From an uncultured Oscillibacter sp. (lineage in GTDB: Bacteria > Bacillota_A > Clostridia > Oscillospirales > Oscillospiraceae), in contig CAQVQZ010000062.1 in the NCBI GenBank assembly GCA_948902155.1, positions 1-5,953 on the forward strand: a stretch of DNA of 5,953 nucleotides. Reading direction: 5' to 3'. This document shows positions 5,773 through 5,953 of the stretch, in pieces. The notes beneath the pieces were generated by a model. It made no database searches. It was not told the DNA's origin and saw only the letters and a list, made by a program, of their open reading frames with translations. The stretch's first letter is position 1; every line of letters begins with the position of its first letter. The translations under genes were made by a program, and so were the position numbers.

Positions 5773-5953
5773 TTATTTGAAATAATCCAGCTTCTTTTCG
5801 AACTGGTTCAGCAGGATGGTCAGGATGCCGCTGAGCACCAGATAGAAGACCGCCGTGTAGAACAGGGGCCAGATCAAACCCTTTTTGATGTACGTTTCAC
5901 CCATCCAGATCAGCTCGTAGACGGAGATGACCCGGACCAGGGAGGTGTCCTTG
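5773..5953 (-). CDS. Amino-acid ABC transporter permease (HisM family), C-terminal fragment at window edge
   Basis: The minus-strand frame is open from the right edge to the TAA at 5773-5775. It encodes about 59 residues that begin KDTSLVRVISVYELIW and end LLNQFEKKLDYFK. KDTSL followed by hydrophobic residues and an EL pair is characteristic of the C-terminal part of polar amino-acid ABC permeases, near the coupling loop that contacts the ATPase. A last membrane helix (about WPLFYTAVFYLVLSGILTILL) precedes a short cytoplasmic tail. The start and most of the protein lie outside the window. The 13-base gap to the ATPase start carries that gene's ribosome binding site, so they form one operon; a solute-binding protein gene is expected further upstream on the minus strand, beyond the window. 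Confidence 0.88.
   Translation of the reverse strand, partial: KDTSLVRVISVYELIWMGETYIKKGLIWPLFYTAVFYLVLSGILTILLNQFEKKLDYFK

Noticed and set aside
4887..5780. Plus-strand open frame of about 297 codons opposite the ABC ATPase
   Set aside because: It is a shadow of the ATPase gene, whose Walker A, signature and Walker B motifs are all intact on the minus strand, and it would run through the terminator.

Overview
The window looks like a piece of chromosome from a high-GC, spore-forming gut Firmicute, most likely Oscillospirales (Oscillibacter/Flavonifractor-like). This is inferred from the SipL-type spore protein, AGGAGG-like ribosome binding sites, GC-rich third codon positions and clusters of intergenic palindromes. 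No rRNA, tRNA, CRISPR array, transposase or prophage gene is visible.

Layout. Bases 2-1180 (+) hold the 3' part of a SPOCS/DUF3794 plus LysM spore morphogenesis protein (SipL type). Bases 1181-1453 are non-coding and packed with five strong hairpins; the first and last share an identical 32-bp sequence, and the last is a textbook intrinsic terminator. Bases 1454-1508 hold four TTCA-core hexamers at an exact 11-bp period, followed by a weak -10: a Pho-box-like activator site. Bases 1589-4890 (+) form a three-gene operon: a VTC-type polyphosphate polymerase domain protein, a multi-membrane-span DUF4956 protein and a large membrane-anchored CotH-family kinase. A bidirectional terminator at 4926-4969 separates this operon from a convergent minus-strand amino-acid ABC transporter operon. 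That operon contributes an ATPase (4992-5759) and the C-terminal end of its permease (5773 to the window edge).

How the genes may work together. The VTC/DUF4956/CotH trio recurs as a neighbourhood in Firmicutes, but to my knowledge its joint function is not established. The plausible model is a cytoplasmic polyphosphate-related catalytic domain, a membrane protein that could be a channel or scaffold, and an outward-facing kinase-fold domain tethered by membrane segments. Together they would form a phosphate-polymer or phosphotransfer system at the cell surface or forespore membrane. The 11-bp repeats upstream are what a PhoB/PhoP-type regulator would bind, which fits phosphate-responsive expression. 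This is the most interesting part of the window. The ABC transporter pair is ordinary nutrient uptake.
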